A DNA stretch of 64,000 bases from Lepidodermella squamata (lineage: Eukaryota > Gastrotricha): the NCBI GenBank assembly GCA_047495785.1, contig JBLDXI010000015.1, positions 2,976,001 to 3,040,000 of the forward strand. The letters run 5' to 3'. The notes beneath the pieces were generated by a model. That model ran no database searches and was not told where the DNA came from. It saw only the letters and a program-made list of their open reading frames with translations. Both the position numbers and the translations under genes were made by a program. Below, piece by piece: positions 1 through 12,498 of this stretch. The number at the start of each line of letters is the position of its first letter. Position 1 is the stretch's first letter.

Positions 1-2222
1 TCGACGCAGCTGTAGTCGGCGGAAGAGTAGTGGCGGCAGTTGTTGTAGTGGTGACTGGATCGACAAATTCAGTTTGATCAGCAGCTGTAATTATATGAAA
101 AATAGTCATCATATCTCAAACATTAGTTATAAGTAAACTCACTGCAAACTGGCATTGAAACTCCAGAGCAGCTTTCAAACCCAGTGCTTGTGATTACACA
201 GCCTATGAATATACGATTTTTAGTGGGAATGTGTAACGCAAGTTACAGGAAGTTACTATTCGGAATATCAGCAACACTTCGGGTCGTTTCACAGGTCGCA
301 TAAACGTTCAACAAGAAACCATTCCGCCGCCCAGCTCCGCCTCTTTCAGCCTTCGTTGTGCTGGAGAATCTGACCACAACTTCGCCATTGTCCACTTTAA
401 CAACACGTCCTCGGTTCTCACCGCATGCGCAGAAGCTATAACATAATCAAGGCCATGAAACATCTTCACAAAAATCGAGAGCCGCTTACAATCGTCCAGG
501 AGATGCGATGCCGCTCATGTTGGTTTTAATCTCAACATAATCGTAGCATGTATCGGCTGAACTGCAGGGCATGTCTGGCTTGTCCTGGAAGGCGAAGGCT
601 AGACCGTTTGCGTTAGTCTGTGAGCACACAAAATAATGAACATCGCTCTTTATCACCTAAAATCAAACCTTTATACGCCAAGTACAATGATTCTCCTCCC
701 CATAAGCCTGAGGGTAGGTCGGAAGACTGATTGTCCTAATCGTGCACGGATCCATCCAAACTCGACCACCACATGATGTCATGCCGGAGCCTTGGCCCTG
801 AGGTATGCCACCACAATCAACGCCAGAGGTTCCAGGGGGGCATCTGCAAATCTTGCAGTTTTTCGGGTCTTGGTAGCCTCCGTTCAAACACGGCCGTTCT
901 AACTGCTCAGGCTTACACATTTTCTCAATACATTTATAAGCAAAGTTGACGCGTTTCAAGTCGTTGAATTGGAGACGTGCGCGTTGTCCGATTGCAGTCA
1001 AATGGTGGATGTCCACAGGCATCATTACTCGCTTTTTCAAGGTTGTGTTGATGCTGAAGCCGAGGGAGTCGTAGTGCATTAGGGAGGATACGTCATAACC
1101 AGTGTTGGCATAGTCTTCATCTTCCTCGGGAGGATTCATCGCGAAGTTGTGCTCCTTTCCTTCAAGAATGTTCTCCCAAATAATCTTTACACTGAGAAAA
1201 CACAAGTCAGCTAAATTAGAAGCAAATTGAGGTTTTCTCACTAGTCATCACGATCAGGTCGGCTGAACTCATGCCAACTGTTCAAAAAATACGATTTAAT
1301 ATAGTATTAGTGAAGTTGCTATGTACTTACAGTCCAAGAGCATGGCCTATTTCATGGGCAATAGTACCGGGCTGAAATCGAACGTGTTTAGCAAGGTTAG
1401 ATGCGGCTAAGTTCAAATTACATGAATGCATCCAGTGGCTAAAGAGAGATCTTGGCCGTCTGGCTTGATGATGCCGATATAGGACCAACACCTAATGATA
1501 GTCACCGAATGAAACTGTCAAACTGTCAACTGTCTTCAAATTCAAATTCCTTACCCTGAACCTCGGAAAATTTTAATATGAGGAGTAGCTCCAATCGCTG
1601 CTGAATTCGGATATTCCTCAAAGCTAACGCAAGAATTGTTCGACCACATTTCCATGGCTTCTCTCACAACGACTTTCTCTTCTTCGGCTAGGTAAAAGAA
1701 AAACACAATTCAATGCATGTGATTTTCGAGTCTTCACTACGAACTGTGATCCGCTGGTTCGAATGTGTACTTCATCGGAAACTTCCAATAGTTGTCGGTA
1801 ACGTTGGGGTAGATTCGATCCCTGAAGAAATTAATGAAGCAACTTCCACTAAAAACGCCTTTCAAAGCTCATACTTGACAGGGTATCCCCAGCGCCTCTT
1901 CATTCCGTTCAAAACCCGCATGGCTTGTTCAGGCGTGTATCGGATATCATCTAAAAGATCAGCTTTTTCGAGATCTTCAGCTGATGCTTCTGGGCGGTTC
2001 CTTAGCTTCTGTGGCCTCACTTTGTAATGATCGAACAATAATTCTCGAATCTGGCCGAGAATTTCCGTTACTTCCGGATCGTTGTCATTTGCGCCGCATT
2101 CCACAAATACAGCCTGTCAACATGAAATTGCTCAGTGATTTATCACAATTTTGAATTTTCAAAGTTACATATGCTGCGATAACGACGAACGTTCCAAAAA
2201 AAACTGTGCTCCTCAGCTTCAT
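1..2222 (-). CDS. Secreted astacin metalloprotease with EGF and CUB domains (3' end outside window)
   Basis: Zinc endopeptidase of the astacin (M12A) family, secreted and made as a zymogen. The start at 2222 opens with a hydrophobic signal peptide (MKLRSTVFFGTFVVIAAY). A propeptide follows, then the catalytic domain with the zinc motif HEIGHALGLWHEFSRPDRDD split across two introns, and a Met-turn SLMHY. After it come an EGF-like module (CLNGGYQDPKNCKICRCPPG), a CUB domain and a short Cys-containing stretch. The protein then enters a Thr/Pro-rich tail that is still open at base 1. First exons are 2169-2222, 1875-2113 and 1741-1821; the last visible exon is 1-84. Introns are about 50 nt. It is a tandem paralogue of the gene at 3109-5134, with the same domain order. 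Closest in architecture to nematode NAS proteins with EGF/CUB. The family is certain; the specific orthologue is not. Confidence 0.9.
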
Positions 2223-3108
2223 ACTTGAAGTAAATTTGTCGACGAAATCTTCCTGTCAGAATTAAGAGATAGCTTCCTTAATGAATTAAACCTCGCAACG
2301 CCGGTAGCGGCTTATCTGATCTCAAAAAACGGCCGTGCACTCATGTGGGCATTGACATGATCAAAAAGCGGAAGATTCACAAGATTGTCTGAACTACAAA
2401 CGGCGCCCTCTCGTTGTGCAAATATACTTATGCCATTATTAAGGCGCGTTATCTTTGACCTTCTTAACAGGAAGAGCTTCCGTCTAATTTTAAGCGTGAA
2501 TTATTATCCGCATTTCATGACGAACCGCGGCCATTAGAAAAAAGATAGTGAGCTTCGCCCAAGCTCAAGACTTCAGACAAAGTAAAAATGTGGAAGCTGA
2601 AGAAGAATGAATCCGTTTTCAAACATACGAAATGTTGGTACAGCCAAGATCGAAACATAAATTGAGGGAACCATTTTTGAGATCGGCAGCGAGGCTGCTT
2701 ATTAAATAAATGAGCTACAACAACAGTGCTATCGCACGGGGGAACCTAAACAGCTTTTGAGATCTTCGATCCTTTACTCGGCCCACGTTGGACGTTGGCA
2801 GCCACTGTTACCTAAAATTCTTTGAATGAAACTCGAATATCGTCACTCAAATCGAGTGTTACGGACCCAGGACCCAGCTGACGATCTTCATCCTTTTCTC
2901 GGCTGTGAGAGCTATAAGTTTAATAATTCCTTATTTCTTTTTCTTATCGCTGTCACTGCGATACTTGTGTTAAACATCATGTCCGCTTTATTTGTATCAT
3001 CTTAAAAATCATAATTTTTTATCACGTAATACAGACAGGTGATTGATAGAAAAACACAACTAGCTCGATGAATGGATGGAAATTCACGGCTCCGAGGATA
3101 TCAGACAA
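2223..3108. other. Intergenic spacer between tandem astacin genes
   Basis: About 890 bp between the two astacin genes. No coding potential was seen. It should contain the promoter of the downstream astacin and the 3' UTR of the upstream one. Confidence 0.6.
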
Positions 3109-5134
3109 CTATGGAGCCTTTGTTGTAGCCGGTTTTTCTTGGGGTTCGACTAGATCCAAAATTTCCGCATCTGGAAAAAAGTAACAAGCTTAACACATAG
3201 ATTGATGAGTTATGATGCGAATTACCGCATAGAGGTATTGAAACGCCGCTGCAGCTTTCGTAGCCGGAGTTAGTGATGGTGCAGCCTTGAAATTAAGTAA
3301 TCAGACTTATTCCTACTTCTTGACGAAGTTAAAGCTGGTTCTTACTGTTAGGTAACTCAGATGCAAGAGTATCGTTGCACGTCGAGTAGACATTTAGCAG
3401 GAACCCGTTATTTTTATACGCCCCGCTGCGCTCGATTAAGGTTGTGCTGGCCCAGCGAACCAAAGCTTCGTTGCCATCAATCGTAACAACGCGACCCTTA
3501 TTCTCGCCGCAAGAGCAGAAGCTGAAAAGCATTAATTTATTGATTAATCTCGAATATAAAATTTGCCAACTTACAATCGACCGGGTCTGTCTAGCTTGTT
3601 CATGTCGGAACGGATCTCCACGAAATCATAGCAGGTATCATCCTTGCTGCAAGCCATGTCCGGCTTAGTTTCGAATGCAAACGCCAAGCCCTTAGACGCA
3701 GTTTGAATACGCCAAATGCAGCTCGAGTCCTCACCGTACGGGTTTGGATACGTTGGAATAGTTAGCGTTCGAATTTCGCATGATTCCATCCAAACGTGAC
3801 CTCCGCAATTTTGCATGCCGTCTCCCTGGCCCGGTGGAACCATCGAACAGTCGTCGCCGTACGTCCCGGGTGGGCAGCGACAAACAGCGCAGTTTTTCGG
3901 ATCTTGGTAACCCCCATTTTGGCATGTTGCAGTCAGCTGGGCTGAATTGCAGCTCGATTCTGGAAACGGTGGTTTCTAAGATCTTAATAAGAGCAAATCT
4001 TGACTAATTACCTAAACACTGATAGGCGTAGTTTATTCTTTTGATGTCGGTAAATTGAAGACGAGCTCTTTGACCTATTGCAGTCATGTGATGAATGTCA
4101 TGCGGCATGATTGTTCGCTTCTTATTAGCAGAGTCAATGGTGAAACCGGTTGAGCTGTAATGCATAACTGAGGTGACATCATAGCCAGTATTCGCCGGGT
4201 CGTAATCCTCCTTAATCATGAAGTTGTGCTCCTTGCCCTCAATTATGTTCTCCCATAGGATTGTGACGTAGTCATCGCGATCTGGCCTCGAAAATTCGTG
4301 GGAAATGCCCATGGCGTGAGCGATTTCATGAGCGACTGTAGCTACCTTAACATTTGAAAAAAAACTTCAAACTTGCGACGTGAAGCAATCCTTCAGCGTA
4401 CCCTTTCGCATCCAGTTCCGATGGACAGCTCCTGGCGATCGGGATAGATGTTTCCGACGTATGACCAGCATCCAGAGCCTTGGATAATGTACAAATGACG
4501 CTGTCCTTCCAACTCGGTGGCGTTTTCGTACTCAATGAACTGCAGACAGCTGTTATCCATCCAAAGCTTGAAGCCTTGGCGGATTATATTCTTCTGATCC
4601 TCGTCTGAAAAAATAGTATTGTAAGTCTATCGATGCACTGTGAGTCAAAATTACTGTGATCGCCTTTGAAGGCCCATTTGATGGGCAGCTGCCACAGAAG
4701 AGACTGGTTGACAATGATTTTCTCCTCGCTATCATTTTTCAGCTGAATCTATGCGTTTGCTAGTGACTTCAAAACATACCGAACTGTTACCGGGTAACCC
4801 CATCGCCGTTGCATGTCGGCTAGAATCTGCTTTGCCTGGTCTACAGTGTAGCGAATGTCATCAAGTAAATCCGCAGCAGCAATATCTTCTTCGGATGGCT
4901 GAATACGATTAATCGATGGTTTCACTTTGTAGTGAGTTTTTAGAAGCTCCCGAATCTCTGAAAGAACAGCTTCAACTTCCGGCTGGTCTGCGTTGGCGCC
5001 TCCATTTCTCCTAATGGCTGCAGCCTTTTGAAAACCACTAATAGTCACTCAAGCTCAGAATGAAGCAGAAATTTTACCTGGATAGCAATGCCCAAAAAGG
5101 CGATGACGACGAAAGTCGACGCAAGAATCTTCAT
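3109..5134 (-). CDS. Secreted astacin metalloprotease with EGF and CUB domains
   Basis: Complete tandem paralogue of the gene to its left. The start at 5134 gives a signal peptide (MKILASTFVVIAFLGIAIQ) in exon 5078-5134. Exon 4791-5024 carries the propeptide, ending at GYP with donor GTAACA. The next exons are 4655-4748 and one ending near 4400. The catalytic domain has HEIAHAMGISHEFSRPDRD, holding three zinc-ligand histidines and the following glutamate, and a Met-turn SVMHY. An EGF-like module and a CUB domain (CGGHVWMESCEIRTLTIP onward) follow. The C-terminus has the same small Cys motif as its neighbour (SCTITNSGYESCSGVSIPLC) and ends at a TAG at 3109 after a short acidic tail. Unlike the neighbour it has no long Thr-rich tail. 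Probably secreted, acting on extracellular matrix, cuticle or diet; the substrate cannot be deduced. Confidence 0.9.
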
Positions 5135-5963
5135 CTTTCTGTTCAAGCTAAATTGCCCTCTTTGATTCACAAATCCGGCATTATTCTTATCTTCCGTCCC
5201 GTCAAATTAGCGCGGGTTATCTTGACCTTGAATTTTATCCGACCGCTACCGGGTAGCATTGAGTGCAGGCTATTTTGGCAAGGCAAGACAGAAGGCTTGT
5301 TTACTCAAGAAATTTACGCTGGAAATTTTTTACAACGTGCACCGGTGCAGTGTGATAACTCATTTAGCCACACCCCAACAAACCCGTTAGCATGCTCACA
5401 CGTGCTATGCGCATTGAAAAAACGGGAGATTTTTCAACGATGTCTGTAACCAGGTTCAATTTGTTATGCTCCAAGACCAATCGCCTGGGTGATCCTATTA
5501 TTTTGTTCCAGATTTTGCGGAACATGGTCGCGGTGAATTAAGCCGCGTTTGCGCGTCATTTCGCTCCAACGCGTCACTCGGGCTCTACAACGTGATGCAG
5601 TCATTTGAGGATTTCTCTTCTTCTAACGCAGCTATTTAACAGCTAGCCACCAAGAAAAACACATCTTTTGTCATGTGTTAACAAAAAAAGGATAATAAAT
5701 AAAAATATTTATAAACGCGTGATAAATAATTTGTTATATGCAGACCAGTAAAAACGCGCTCACTGACCTTGTCGTCACGTTTTTTTACGACTTCTCATAT
5801 TCATCTGGCTAATGCGCATGCTACCTATACTGCGTAAAAAACTAAAGCTCGCTGGCCCGTGTCAGCATTAATGACACCAGGCAGTAGATTCTACTGCCGT
5901 GCACTTTCGACGTGTTATTACGCCTCGTTCTTTCCTCGCGGTAGCGCACTTTTTACTTCTGAA
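5135..5963. other. Divergent intergenic region
   Basis: About 830 bp between the divergently transcribed astacin (minus) and ankyrin gene (plus). The plus-strand open frame at 5060-5449 overlaps the astacin first exon and has no recognisable content. It is probably a shared promoter region. Confidence 0.5.
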
Positions 5964-7497
5964 ATGTGGAAATGTGTTTTGGCTCTTGTGGCGGCAACAA
6001 CTGTTGTCTGTGTGACAGCGGCAGGAAGTCAGGACCAGTACCGACCGAAAGCTGCAGGCTTTACCTGCAGTGACAAGGCGGCCAATGAGCGCTTGCATGC
6101 GCTCAATGCGACCTATTCTTCCAGCAGACGCTCCAGTAATGGTCAAGATACACCACTCCATATTGCTGCTATCAGCGGGGATGTGACCTTGGCATCTTGC
6201 CTCGTCACCTTAGGCGCAGATGTAAATGCCAAGGGCCAATATGGTAAAACACCACTGCACGCAGCTGTAAGTCTTGTCTTGATTTTCGATTGCTTTTGGC
6301 TGCTAGAAAAGATAGCCTAGTTGAGGGTGGACAATTACATACCAAATCTCGCGAAAACACGATATACCTAACTTACACTCATAAATTGTCTCGATTTTCA
6401 TTGTTTTACTTCGCAATGCATTGTCACTCTTCATCTTTATTCATTAAAATTAGGCCACGGCGGGAAATCTTGATGTTGTGAAGATGCTCATAAACCGCGG
6501 CGCCAACGTTGATACCATTGACGATGTAGCCGGCGACACACCGCTTCACTGTTGCGTGACCATCGGGCACACACGCATTGTTCAAACCCTGCTAGAAAAC
6601 GGCGCCGATGCTAATAAGATCAACCGAAAACGCAACACGCCTCTTCATCGAGCTGCTGCAGCTGACCAACCAGCTATCGCGAAGATCCTTATCGACGAGG
6701 GGGCTGCAATTGACACCCGCGGCTACCTAGGACGTACACCACTTCACGACGCTGCTACTTCTGGTTCTGCTGGTGTAACAGAGCTTCTCCTTAATCACAC
6801 AGCTAACACCGAGGCTAGAGATGACTACACTCAGGTGAAACCTTAAAATACCCAATCTTTTCGATTTTTTTAATCAAGTTTCTCATTAGATCACACCACT
6901 TCACGTGGCGGCGACCTTCGGACATGTTAATGTTATCGCATTGATGCTGCGATTCAACGCCAATATCAACGTTGGCAATCGTTACGGAGACACTCCTCTT
7001 CACAAGAGGTTTAAATTGTTTTGTAGAGATACGCCCTAATGCTTTGTTTTTATTCTAGCGCCGAATACGGCAAGCCGAATGTCACTCGCTTCTTACTGAG
7101 CAAGGGAGCTCGTGTTGACCCTGTCGGCCGTGCGAATCGCACACCTCTTCTTACAGCATGTGCGTTCGGCAACGACGATGTGGCTGAAATCCTCCTTAAC
7201 AACGGTGCAGACATCTACGCTCGTGATAACGAGGACGCGACTACTTTAATTTTGGCTGCTCACTACGGCCGTGGCCCTGTCATCAAGCTGTTGCTGAGCC
7301 GAGATCCTAGCGGCGAGCTTATCCGATCGAAGAACCGCCGTGGAAAAACGGCGGCTCAAGACGCGTTGTCTAACGGCCAGGATAAAGTCGCGAGATATTT
7401 GAACGCGTACCCGCGCGGTAACGAGGCTGATTTGGAACCGGTAGTAGAAAGCGATGCCGAGTTGCTCGCTTTAATGACGCCTCAGGATACAGACTGA
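5964..7497 (+). CDS. Secreted ankyrin-repeat protein
   Basis: Four exons (5964-6266, 6454-6834, 6890-7008, 7059-7497) join in frame to a 413-residue protein. It opens with a strong predicted signal peptide (MWKCVLALVAATTVVCVTAA), then a short linker with a possible N-glycosylation site (NATYSS), then about ten ankyrin repeats of the form TPLHxAAxxG...LLxxGAD, and a short acidic tail. All repeats look intact. Most ankyrin proteins are cytosolic, so a signal peptide followed only by ankyrin repeats is unusual. An in-frame ATG exists upstream at 5859, but the 5964 start places the hydrophobic stretch exactly at the N-terminus. A second sequon, NHT, lies in repeat five. Function unknown; it could be a secreted binding protein or an effector. 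A membrane-anchored type II protein is the alternative. Confidence 0.85.
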
Positions 7498-7949
7498 AGT
7501 CAGCGTTCAAATACCGGCAAGGATTTGACTTTTCATTAGTTTATTTGATAACAAAGCAACACAATTTTTCACGGCGAGGTGTCATTAAAACAAGCAAAGT
7601 TGATGAGTTCACATCGAGTTCGGGTCATATCACGTGAAAATACTTCAGGGCATGTCGCTATATCGCGGTAGAATAGGAACAAAAGACATATTGTTGTTGC
7701 GTGACATCTGTTTCGCAAATGACTTTGGCGTACGTCCAAAACGTCAGTTTTACGTCACTTGTTTCTATCTCGGGCTCATCATTCTGGCTCGAAGCCCGCG
7801 TTATTCCATGCCTGACGTTATCTTGAGAACAAGAACATAACAACAACAAAATGTTCCATTAGCTGTTTTTGTCCATTTAAAACGCTTCGCTTCTAATTGT
7901 TAGAAGCTGCAGTTGAGACATTTCATTTTGATATCAAGTTCGAAAACTC

Positions 7950-9171
7950 TGACCGCCGCTCTTCCGAACTGGCAGTTGGAGTTCGTGCTGTAGCGGCGAA
8001 GACGGTAATACTGCATGCGTACTGCTGCAGACATTGTCGAAATGCACCTGTCAGCACGGAGATGGCGCACATCGCAATAGCAGTTATGGTGAAAAGGACG
8101 CAGATTAGTACGCCTGATCCAGGCGGAAACTTTAGCGCAGAGGTTATGCCAAAAATGAAGATAACACACTGCATACCTAGCAAACATGCTAGCCAATACG
8201 ACCCGTCGTCAGTCACTGAGCAGGTTGTCCAAACCACTCTTGAAACCTGATCATTGCCAACATCAATACTCTCGGAAGAAATTATAGTAGGCGAAGGTTG
8301 AAGAGCGATTGAGTACCAGAGTATCAATGTAATGCTAATGATGACAAAAGCAGGTGAAATTTCCCAAAAAATCGGCTTAACTTTAAAGCCAGAATGAATG
8401 ATAGTCTCTTTCGGAATGATAGAATGAATGATAGAATTCCACGCCCATCAGAGCTCCGAAAACCCAGTTGGTAATAATTAATCCTTTTGGAATTTTCACA
8501 ACGATCACCTTGGTAGTTATGCGATCCTTCGGTGCCCAATTACCTTGAGTATCCCATTTTGGTGCCAGTTTGAGGGTGAATGTATCTGCAACTTTAGTAG
8601 CATCCGGATTATCATACAGCCAAACAGTCTTCCTGACTCCGTTTTGAACCTGGTCGATGATTGTTTGGTGTGTAAGGATCCGTTGATGAGTTGGGGAGGA
8701 AAGCGGTTCGACCATAAAGCCCTTGAATATTGATACCGACCGTGTGTTTTCTAAGCAATTCTGCTAGGTCCTTTCAGCGTCGTTCTGAAATCGCTATTGC
8801 GCTAGGCAACGTTTAATTAGCTTTATTCAGCTCTATTTCGACGTTATGCAGAATATGAGCAGCATCGATCATCAGCTACGTCGAATACCAGATTATAGCC
8901 TGGTAAACATCTTCGCGCCCAGTCGGGAGAGTCCAGGTCTATTCCAGGCCTGGACGAAATACCTGTAAAAGGCCCATTTCAGGCCTACGTTTTTACGACC
9001 GCTTATCGTATCAAGCGCAAGCTGTGCACTCTCTGTTGCAAATGCTCCCATCGGGTTGACAGCTCCACCTAGAGGCAGCATAATCGGCACTACTATTGTG
9101 TTGGGTTTTTTCATTGTGCTATGTGCCAAATTACTGGGAATGAGCAGTAGCAAAACTCCCAAACTCCACAT
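7950..9171 (-). pseudogene. GABA-B-receptor-like (class C GPCR) remnant
   Basis: Pieces of a class C GPCR in the right order on the minus strand. From 9171 there is a signal peptide and the start of a Venus-flytrap domain (MLPLGGAVNP, then LALDTISGRKN). Near 8870-8825 an LPGYNLVFDVADDRC piece resembles the next GABA-B segment. From 8715 comes the end of the ligand domain (LTHQTIIDQVQNGVRKTVWL to WVFGALMG, entering TM1). From about 8395 comes a TM4-TM5-like segment (ISPAFVIISITLILWYSI, then WLACLLGMQCVIFIFGI), and near 8080 a TM6-like segment (GVLICVLFTITAIAMCAI). Most of the flytrap domain and the TM1-TM3 region are missing, and a TCATTCATTC-like microsatellite sits at the second break. Frames are interrupted. 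Best read as a deleted pseudogene; a fast-evolving compact gene is less likely. Confidence 0.55.
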
Positions 9172-12100
9172 TATCCGCCAGCACGAGAATTTTTAAATCT
9201 GTGCGTTAAATTGTGTAGTAAGGGCTATCGTCGCTGTTCTCAGGTTTCATGTTACCCATGTCTGGACGGATCTCGACTCAAGTGAGAAGTGCTCGTTTTC
9301 ATGCGATAGGGTTCGCACAAAATATAGCTGAGGATATTATTAACTTCATTTTTACTTATATCATTTAGACTTGTACTTGTGCTTCCAAAATAGCACGGAT
9401 AATTTTCCGTCCCAAGCTAATAAAATCGGGTATATCTGGTGTGCGAAATATACTATGACAATCTAATGACAATCTGTGCGTTGACTGATACTGTGCGTTT
9501 CAAAATTAGGTACATGGTTTCATTGCTACCCCATAAAATGGCATCAGCCTTTCTATATAGCAGCGGGGAGTTTTGCGGCTGTTACTCATTGGAGTCCTTG
9601 AGTCCCACATTACGAAACGTTTCAAAAGAAGACTTTTGGCGATCGCGGGGCTTTAAATGATACGTCGAGTGGCGCAGAGCCCATTAACTGTTGGAAACAA
9701 AAGTCAGGGCTTAGTAAAAGCGAAAACGCCATCTTTTCTTATTATATTTCGTGGTTTCATATGATGTATTTAGAAGCTATTAAAGTGCGGTAACTACAGC
9801 ACGATAAAGCATTTCACTAGGATCAAGTGCAACATAGACGTTTGCATATGATTCACTATACCTCGACGAGACCTGGAAAATGAGCTAACCTAGGTCAAAA
9901 GTCAAAAGAAGTTTCAAACATAAACTTAGCTTGTGCTTGTGCTGACTGCTTACCAATATATTTACTAGTACGGAATATCTGCATTAGATACGCGCCTGTA
10001 AGCGTCGATCCTGGACTTCGGAAGTTTCTTTCAAAACAATCAATATAATATCGCGTTACGCTATGTCTTTGCATTGCATAGCCTTTTATCTTATTCCCAT
10101 CGAGAACAGAAGGACAAGAGAGGAAACTCAGGCTGGAAACTTGAAACATTGATTCAAAGCGGTTTTCTTCAGGCCGGATCATTTCACATAATGCGCGTGT
10201 TATTTAGGCCATAGTGACGCAAAAAGTTGCTTCTCGTGATAAAATCAAACAGAAAACAGCCTGCAGAAAGATGTTTTACAGGCTGAATATTGTTATCCGG
10301 ATCAGAGTGGAAAATTTGTCGTAAAACAGCCCGGAATATTTTCTGCTATCCGGGCTGTTTGAGCCTGAGTCTGATTTAAACTCATGTCACGGCTCGAAAT
10401 GTAGGCAGCATTTACCCCCATTTTTTATTTATTTGAGCTTGGAATTATTCTTGAGTATTATCAGCCTGGCTTCTAAGAGTGAACAGCTGAATTCACGATT
10501 CGAGAGATAGGCTCATAGAGAGCGAAGATGTTTATTGGTAAATGAGGACCTCTGGCGAAAAATGAAGTCATGAGCCATCACACCTTGTGCACAGAATTAT
10601 GACAGTTTTTACTCTGATCATAGTTTATCATAGTTTAGACCTGGTAATCGTGCCATTGCTCCAATACGCACTCATGCATGACATGCACGTGATGGATTGG
10701 AAGTAATGGTTGAATTCACATCGATGCTGACTTCTGGATCCGGATTTTAGGCCGGTTGGCCAAATTTTATCAAAATACCATGCAGCAAATAAAACAATCA
10801 AATTCAAATAAAAACTAAGAAAATATTATCATTCATGTATTTTGGTATGGAAAAATTATTTTATCCTTAAGTCCAAGTTTCATTTCACCTTGGCGAAATT
10901 TCCGATGTCGCGGGGATCATATCGGAAAGAGAGAGTTGTCGACATCTGAATGTCTCGCGTTTCAGGTTCAAAGAAGGGTTATCGACTTACGACTTACGAC
11001 GGTGCCTATTCGGTATTCGGTATTCGGTTGAAGGAGTCATGCCCTTCTCGCCTGTCAGGTGCCCCGCGCTTTGTACAGGTGTTAATGTCCAAGCCTAACG
11101 AAGTGTGTTGGAGAGGCGATGATTAAGGTTATCAAGAGCCATCGGCACGGACGCGCCCGCAGCAGGCGCTAAAGGATGCAGACGTGGCCTGCCGTATCCC
11201 CAACGGTCGGTGGCTCGGGGACGACCGTCAATAATCTACGATCATCCTCCTTTCCTCACGCTGAGAGCGGCGACGAAATTTCCCTTGGGGAGTATAAAGT
11301 CGTAATCATCATCAATCATCGCGATGCCTAGCAGGGCCAAGTTTCACTGATGTCTGATGTCTGATGGGAGAGCCATTTTGCATGTTTTATATTTAGATGG
11401 GCTACATAGTGGGCGATCGGATCGTTACTGTCGCTCTAGTTAACCAATGTGGGTGCACGGATGACAGGTAGGTGGAAGCGGGAAGCTAGAGGCTCTCGGA
11501 AAAAGTGACGATAACGATCTTGAGTTAGAGCTGCATGGTTGGCTGTGGTCGACTATTAGTTACTATTAGTTAACTAGTTAACTGCCTTTCAAGCTATTCG
11601 CATAATAAATCTCATTGTAAAGTACTATTCAACCATCAGTTGGGCTTCAATCATAGCCATCATTCTTTTGGTTTTTATTCTTGATGGATTTTATTCTTGA
11701 CAGTTATATTCAATGTGCCGTGAGTCGATACACATAGTTTTGGATTTTGGGCGCTAATCTCGTGAAATAGCACGCTTTGTGGTAAAACAGCTTCCAGTGA
11801 AACCCACTCCTTCTACCAATTGAGGTTTGAAAGATGGTATGACATCTATAAGTCGAGAATTAGCCTTCCTGATGAATTCTGTCTCAATTTATGTCTCTGC
11901 TTCCTCGTGCACGTAATTTTTCGGTCCTAGCGATCGATTTGTATTCCGGTTCTGTGTGTGCTATTCTGCGGCTGAGATAGATCATTTTCTATAGTGAATT
12001 ACGAGAGATTATTTATGTAAGTGGCAAAAACTTCGTTCTGGGGTTCAAGAATGAGGGTTAAAATGTAAGCAACGAGCGTGGAGTCGGCTGAACTTTCCGG

Positions 12101-12498
12101 CAACAAAGCTCAAACTTCCCGTCTGCCTCTGGGCTGTAAACCAAAATTATCAAATTCGATTGACTTTTTCAGCAACTCGCGTGCTTCAGCCCCACCGTTT
12201 ATTTCTAATACGAATACGGTTGTTAGTTCGACCAATTGATGCCTGATCGAGTGACTTCATTTTTTTGGTTACGTGCAATAAGACTTGTAATTCATCCACT
12301 GCATTCAATGACAGGCAATCTAGCCGTGCACCTTGCATAAGTAGCTATGAATTTACAAACATTACAACACTCTTGAGGCGCAATTGTGCCCTGCTCGCGT
12401 ATCTGATGAATTTTTGCCTAGAGTTTGAGCCATTAGCTCTGTCAATCGCAAAAATTAGCATGATATTTTTTATGTAGTAGCTTATTAAACCTGATATA
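9172..12498. other. Gene-free region
   Basis: About 3.3 kb with only short random open frames. It contains an 11-12 bp perfect hairpin near 10324-10360 and short GC-rich patches near 11140-11230. No RNA gene or protein domain was recognised. Confidence 0.5.
10324..10360. repeat. Perfect inverted repeat (hairpin)
   Basis: AAACAGCCCGGA (10324-10335) and its exact reverse complement TCCGGGCTGTTT (10349-10360) are separated by 13 nt. A weaker CAGCCTG/CAGGCTG pair lies about 60 bp upstream. It may be part of a decayed short element or a structured transcript. Confidence 0.7.

Noticed and set aside
5060-5449. Plus-strand open frame overlapping the astacin first exon
   Set aside because: Antisense to a clear signal-peptide exon; no recognisable content.
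9895-10182. Minus-strand 95-codon frame in the gene-free region
   Set aside because: No domain, no splice partners, average composition.
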